DNA from: Flavobacterium sp. AG291
GTDB taxonomy: Bacteria; Bacteroidota; Bacteroidia; Flavobacteriales; Flavobacteriaceae
Assembly: GCF_003350375.1 (NCBI RefSeq)
Contig: NZ_QQAR01000003.1
Span: 276,480 to 340,479 of the forward strand
DNA: 64,000 nucleotides
Direction: 5' to 3'
Shown: positions 60,900-64,000 of the stretch, one piece after another
Layout: each line of letters starts with the position of its first letter
Position numbering within the stretch: the first letter of the stretch is position 1
Program-made: the position numbers and the translations under genes
The notes under the pieces: generated by a model
What the model was told of the DNA's origin: nothing
The model's input: the letters and a program-made list of their open reading frames with translations, nothing else
The model's database searches: none

Positions 60900-63800
60900 A
60901 TGAATAAGATTTTTGCTTTAGGTTTGCTCTTGCTGAGTTGCTTTGTTGCAATAGGTCAGAACCAGCCAAATGATTGTGCCGACGCAATTACTATTTGTGG
61001 AAATGGAAGTTTTTCTTCTAATTCAACCGGCCCCGGAGATACTCAGGAAATTTCTTCTTGCGGAGGCTTTGAAAGTAACTCAATTTGGTTGAAAGTTAAC
61101 ATTGTACAGACAGGTACATTAGGTTTCGATTTGATACCTGATGACCCCTCATTGGTTGTAGATTATGACTTTTGGGTGTTCCCTGCTAATGCAGTTTGTG
61201 GATCGTTAGGTAGTCCAATACGTTGTTGTACTACTAATCCTCTTGCGGCGGGTCTTTCTAACAATCATACAGGGATGTATGGTTCAACTACAATTACGCA
61301 ATCAGGTCCCGGAGCTAATGGTAACGGTTATGTTCGCTGGTTAAATGTAACTGCCGGGCAAAGTTATTATATAGCAATTGACAGACCTTCAGGAAGTGGA
61401 GGTTTTCAGATAAACTGGACAGGTACAGCTACTACCGGTACAGGTGCTTTTCCAACACCTCCAACAGCTAATGACCTTGGAGAAGTAAGAACATGCAGTA
61501 CAACTCCAAACATTGGAATTTTTGATTTAGGGGCTTTAAGGCCACAAATCAATGCTGACCAGGTAAATAATACAATTACATTCCATGCGACTAATGCAGA
61601 TGCTGTCGATGGTGTGTCGCCTTTAGGAAATATTATTTCTAATACGTCAAACCCTCAACAGATTTTTGCAAGAGTAGTAAACAATTCAAGTGGATGTTTT
61701 ACTGTTACCGATTTTACTCTGGTGGTTTATCCGGTTCCTAATGTTACTGTTTCAGCGTCCCAGTTAGTAGTTTGCCCGGGACAAAGTTTTAATATAACAT
61801 TTAGTGGTACTCCTAATGCAAATTTCCATTATTCTATAAATGGAGGGAGTCCTCAGTCTGCGATATTAAATGCAGGTGGAAACTTTGTTCTTCCTCAGAC
61901 CATATCTGCAAATACAACATATTCTTTAATTGATGCGAGTATTGTAAATTCAAGTGGAGTTGTAGTCTGTAGCCAGACATTAAATGGTTCTGTTACGGTT
62001 AATCTTAGCACACCTCTTACAGTTGGAGCTTCGACCAATTCTCCTATTTGTGCAAACCAGGACGGGATAATTGTATTAAATGGTTCAGCTAATGCTTCTG
62101 TTCAATATACAATACAAGGGAACCCAACAACGCAGAATGTAGTTTTGGATGCTACAGGAGAAGCTACAATTACGCTTCCTTCACTTACTTCCAATACCAA
62201 TTACACAATTATAAGTGTAACTGATCCTAATGCGCCATTTTGTGTTTTTCCTATAAATTTCCAGGATACAATCAATGTTAGTCCAATACCTCAGGTAACA
62301 GCTCCACAACCTATGGAAGTATGTGCACCCGGATTTGGAATTTTTGACCTTGATAGCAATAATGCAGCTATTTCAGGAGGCAATACCGCATATACGATTA
62401 CATATCATTTTACTCAGGCTGATGCTCAAAATGATACAGCTAGTTTAACTTCGCCTTATCAAAGTATTTCTGCAAACCAAACAGTTTATGTTAGGGTAGA
62501 ATCTGCTTCAAATGGAGCATGTGTTAGTTATACGACTCTTAATCTTGTAACAAGTCAGTCACCTACAGTTTCCCCAGCTACCCCATTAGAGGAGTGTGCG
62601 GACAACTTTGACGGCTATGCGTACTTTGATCTTACCCCAGCAGGAGTAGAGATATTAAACGGCCAGAGCGGTCTTACGATCACCTACCACAGCACACAGG
62701 CAGCCGCAGAGTTTGGCGTGAATGCCATTGCTAACCCAACAAACTACCACAGTATACTGGGTACAGTCTATGCGAGTGTTGTACAGACGGGCACCACGAC
62801 CAACTGCCGTTCTGTAGTACCGATCCAGCTGATCGTACACCCACGACCTGCTATCCCGGTGATGACAGCGTATGAGTTATGTGATGACGATACCGATGGC
62901 CTGCAGGTGTTTGACCTGACAAGCAAAGACCTTGAGGCAACGGGAGGAGATACAACATTAACTACAGCATATTACCTTAGTTCAACCGATGCTCAGTCGG
63001 GTAATAATCCAATAGCAAGCCCTGCCACTTTCGGCAATACGACTCCCAATAGCCAACCGGTATGGGTAGCTGTTATTACAGGCTTTGGCTGCCGCAGCAT
63101 CGCTTCCTTCAATGTAGTGGTAAATCCGCTACCGGTATTAAGCACAGACCCTTCAGACTTTGAAGCGACCGAGTGTGAGGAAACACCGGGCAATGCATGG
63201 TTCCATCTTGATGAGATCGCTACAGCGATTACTGCAGGCGCCTCAGGCTATACGGTAGTATTCTATGAGACAGGCCCTGAAGCCCAGAGTGGAAGTGGTA
63301 CCCCGCTGGCATCGCCATACCCTTCCCCGGACAACAATACGATCCATGCAAGGATCACCAATGCAGCTACAGGCTGCTGGACCACGGCAAGCGTACTGCT
63401 TCACGTTATCCCTGCACCTATAGCCACGCCACCGGCCCCACTAGCCGAGTGTGATGTCAACAATGACGGTTTTGCAACCTTTGACCTTACCGCCACGATC
63501 CAGGCGATAGAGAGTGCCCTTACTGATGTAACGGTAACGGTACACGAAACACCACAGGATGCGGAGTTTGGTGTAAATGCAGTACCGAACACCAATGCCT
63601 ACAACAACCTTACGGCTAATGGGCAGACCTTATACCTAAGGGTAAAATCAGACCTTACGGACTGTTACGACATCGTAACGGTACAGCTGATCGTCAACCC
63701 TACACCGGTTGCGACAGCACCTGCGGACTATGAGCTGTGTGATGACGGAACGAGTGATACCGATGGTATCGCGACCTTCAACCTGAACACCAAAGCGGCA

Positions 63801-64000
63801 GAGATCTACGGTACGCTTGACCCTGCGCAGTACAGCCTTGCGTTCTATGCCGATGCGGCAAACGCAGCGGCCGGTACCAACGCGATCACCAACCCGATGA
63901 GTTACCAGTCTTCTACCGCTACGGTATATGCCCGTGTGACCAACACTGTAACAGGCTGTTATGATGTAGTGGCGCTGAATCTAATCGTGAACCCGCTGCC
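60900..64000 (+). CDS. Large secreted repeat protein (partial), adhesin-like
   Basis: A gene whose first 1033 codons are in the window, open to the end. The signal peptide is MNKIFALGLLLLSCFVAIGQ. A PPC/choice-of-anchor-like domain follows (NDCADAITICGNGSFSSNST, about residues 23-185). Ig-like units come next (VPNVTVSASQLVVCPGQSFN near 285), then modules of about 95 residues containing the ECxxNxDGxAxFDLT pattern. The first module of this type (near residue 465) is AT-rich; from about residue 559 five more follow with a markedly higher GC content. The Asp-rich EC-DVNNDG-type segments resemble calcium-binding loops. It probably ends in a T9SS domain beyond the window, like its neighbour. Confidence 0.88.
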   Translation, partial: MNKIFALGLLLLSCFVAIGQNQPNDCADAITICGNGSFSSNSTGPGDTQEISSCGGFESNSIWLKVNIVQTGTLGFDLIPDDPSLVVDYDFWVFPANAVCGSLGSPIRCCTTNPLAAGLSNNHTGMYGSTTITQSGPGANGNGYVRWLNVTAGQSYYIAIDRPSGSGGFQINWTGTATTGTGAFPTPPTANDLGEVRTCSTTPNIGIFDLGALRPQINADQVNNTITFHATNADAVDGVSPLGNIISNTSNPQQIFARVVNNSSGCFTVTDFTLVVYPVPNVTVSASQLVVCPGQSFNITFSGTPNANFHYSINGGSPQSAILNAGGNFVLPQTISANTTYSLIDASIVNSSGVVVCSQTLNGSVTVNLSTPLTVGASTNSPICANQDGIIVLNGSANASVQYTIQGNPTTQNVVLDATGEATITLPSLTSNTNYTIISVTDPNAPFCVFPINFQDTINVSPIPQVTAPQPMEVCAPGFGIFDLDSNNAAISGGNTAYTITYHFTQADAQNDTASLTSPYQSISANQTVYVRVESASNGACVSYTTLNLVTSQSPTVSPATPLEECADNFDGYAYFDLTPAGVEILNGQSGLTITYHSTQAAAEFGVNAIANPTNYHSILGTVYASVVQTGTTTNCRSVVPIQLIVHPRPAIPVMTAYELCDDDTDGLQVFDLTSKDLEATGGDTTLTTAYYLSSTDAQSGNNPIASPATFGNTTPNSQPVWVAVITGFGCRSIASFNVVVNPLPVLSTDPSDFEATECEETPGNAWFHLDEIATAITAGASGYTVVFYETGPEAQSGSGTPLASPYPSPDNNTIHARITNAATGCWTTASVLLHVIPAPIATPPAPLAECDVNNDGFATFDLTATIQAIESALTDVTVTVHETPQDAEFGVNAVPNTNAYNNLTANGQTLYLRVKSDLTDCYDIVTVQLIVNPTPVATAPADYELCDDGTSDTDGIATFNLNTKAAEIYGTLDPAQYSLAFYADAANAAAGTNAITNPMSYQSSTATVYARVTNTVTGCYDVVALNLIVNPL
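62574..64000 (+). repeat. Tandem 92-97-residue modules with elevated GC content
   Basis: Five modules start at 62574, 62850, 63135, 63420 and 63708 and each ends with P-x-P (HPRP, NPLP, IPAP, NPTP, NPLP). They share EC/LCDDxxDGxxxFDLT near the start and a central T/V-Y/F-x-E/S-x-xDA pattern. GC content rises sharply at the first boundary: 21 of 60 bases at 62461-62520, 31 of 60 at 62581-62640 and 37 of 60 at 63841-63900. Confidence 0.8.

Noticed and set aside
62574..64000. Assembly artefact or chimeric join as the cause of the GC change
   Set aside because: The reading frame, module family and module boundary continue intact across the change, which an arbitrary misassembly would rarely produce. 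It cannot be excluded without reads.
1..64000. tRNA, rRNA, transposase, integrase or phage genes
   Set aside because: I saw no cloverleaf, rRNA-like stretch or mobile-element protein in any frame, so none is reported.

Overview
The window looks like a chromosomal segment of a member of the Flavobacteriaceae (Bacteroidota), most like Flavobacterium. The reasons are the AT-rich DNA, the SusC/SusD pair, a type IX secretion (T9SS) type B sorting domain, Bacteroidota-style promoters (TTG ... TAnnTTTG), few Shine-Dalgarno sequences and many lipoproteins. I saw no rRNA, tRNA, CRISPR array, transposase or phage gene.

Layout. 1-7.4 kb is mostly housekeeping: a processive family 2 glycosyltransferase, imidazolonepropionase (hutI), CorA with a DUF1003 partner, a GNAT acetyltransferase, fumarase C and a 53-residue membrane protein with a clear promoter. 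7.4-12.1 kb is a light-sensing cluster on the minus strand: bacteriophytochrome histidine kinase, the heme oxygenase that makes its chromophore, two single-domain response regulators and a small AraC-type regulator. 12.2-13.3 kb holds a HipA-like kinase overlapping a DUF3037 gene, with no HipB. 13.6-18.6 kb has an LTA-synthase-type phosphotransferase, a PAP2 phosphatase and an OmpR-type two-component pair. 18.6-20.5 kb is a LysR regulator divergent from a quinone reductase (mdaB) and quinol monooxygenase pair. 20.6-24.8 kb covers cell-wall enzymes (NlpC/P60, L,D-transpeptidase), a persulfide dioxygenase/rhodanese fusion and thioredoxin. 24.9-26.9 kb has the agmatine-to-putrescine enzymes AguA and AguB. 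27.2-29.9 kb is a split sensor system (lipoprotein, multi-TM protein, NarX-like kinase, LuxR-type regulator). 29.9-38.1 kb holds hemolysin III, a GH88/aldo-keto reductase/Na+:H+ antiporter run, a SUKH-like protein, DoxX and a VWA/MoxR-type ATPase pair.

38.2-49.7 kb is a polysaccharide utilization locus (PUL): a SusR-type membrane regulator divergent from two surface proteins, SusC, SusD, a GH71/99-like hydrolase and a GH97 glucosidase. A terminator-like hairpin between susD and the hydrolases probably lowers their expression relative to susCD. Two related TPR membrane proteins follow, only the first with an AraC DNA-binding domain. 52.9-64 kb encodes two giant secreted repeat proteins. The first is 2614 residues and ends in a T9SS type B domain; the second runs off the window.

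The most unusual observations are: a sharp rise in GC content and codon usage at an exact repeat-module boundary in the last gene; an alternating A-B-A-B-A repeat array in the 2614-residue protein; a composition break inside the split-sensor kinase that suggests input-module swapping; the HipB-less HipA/DUF3037 pair with an inverted repeat upstream; and a PUL whose substrate cannot be read from its enzymes. I did not find a system that I can call entirely new.
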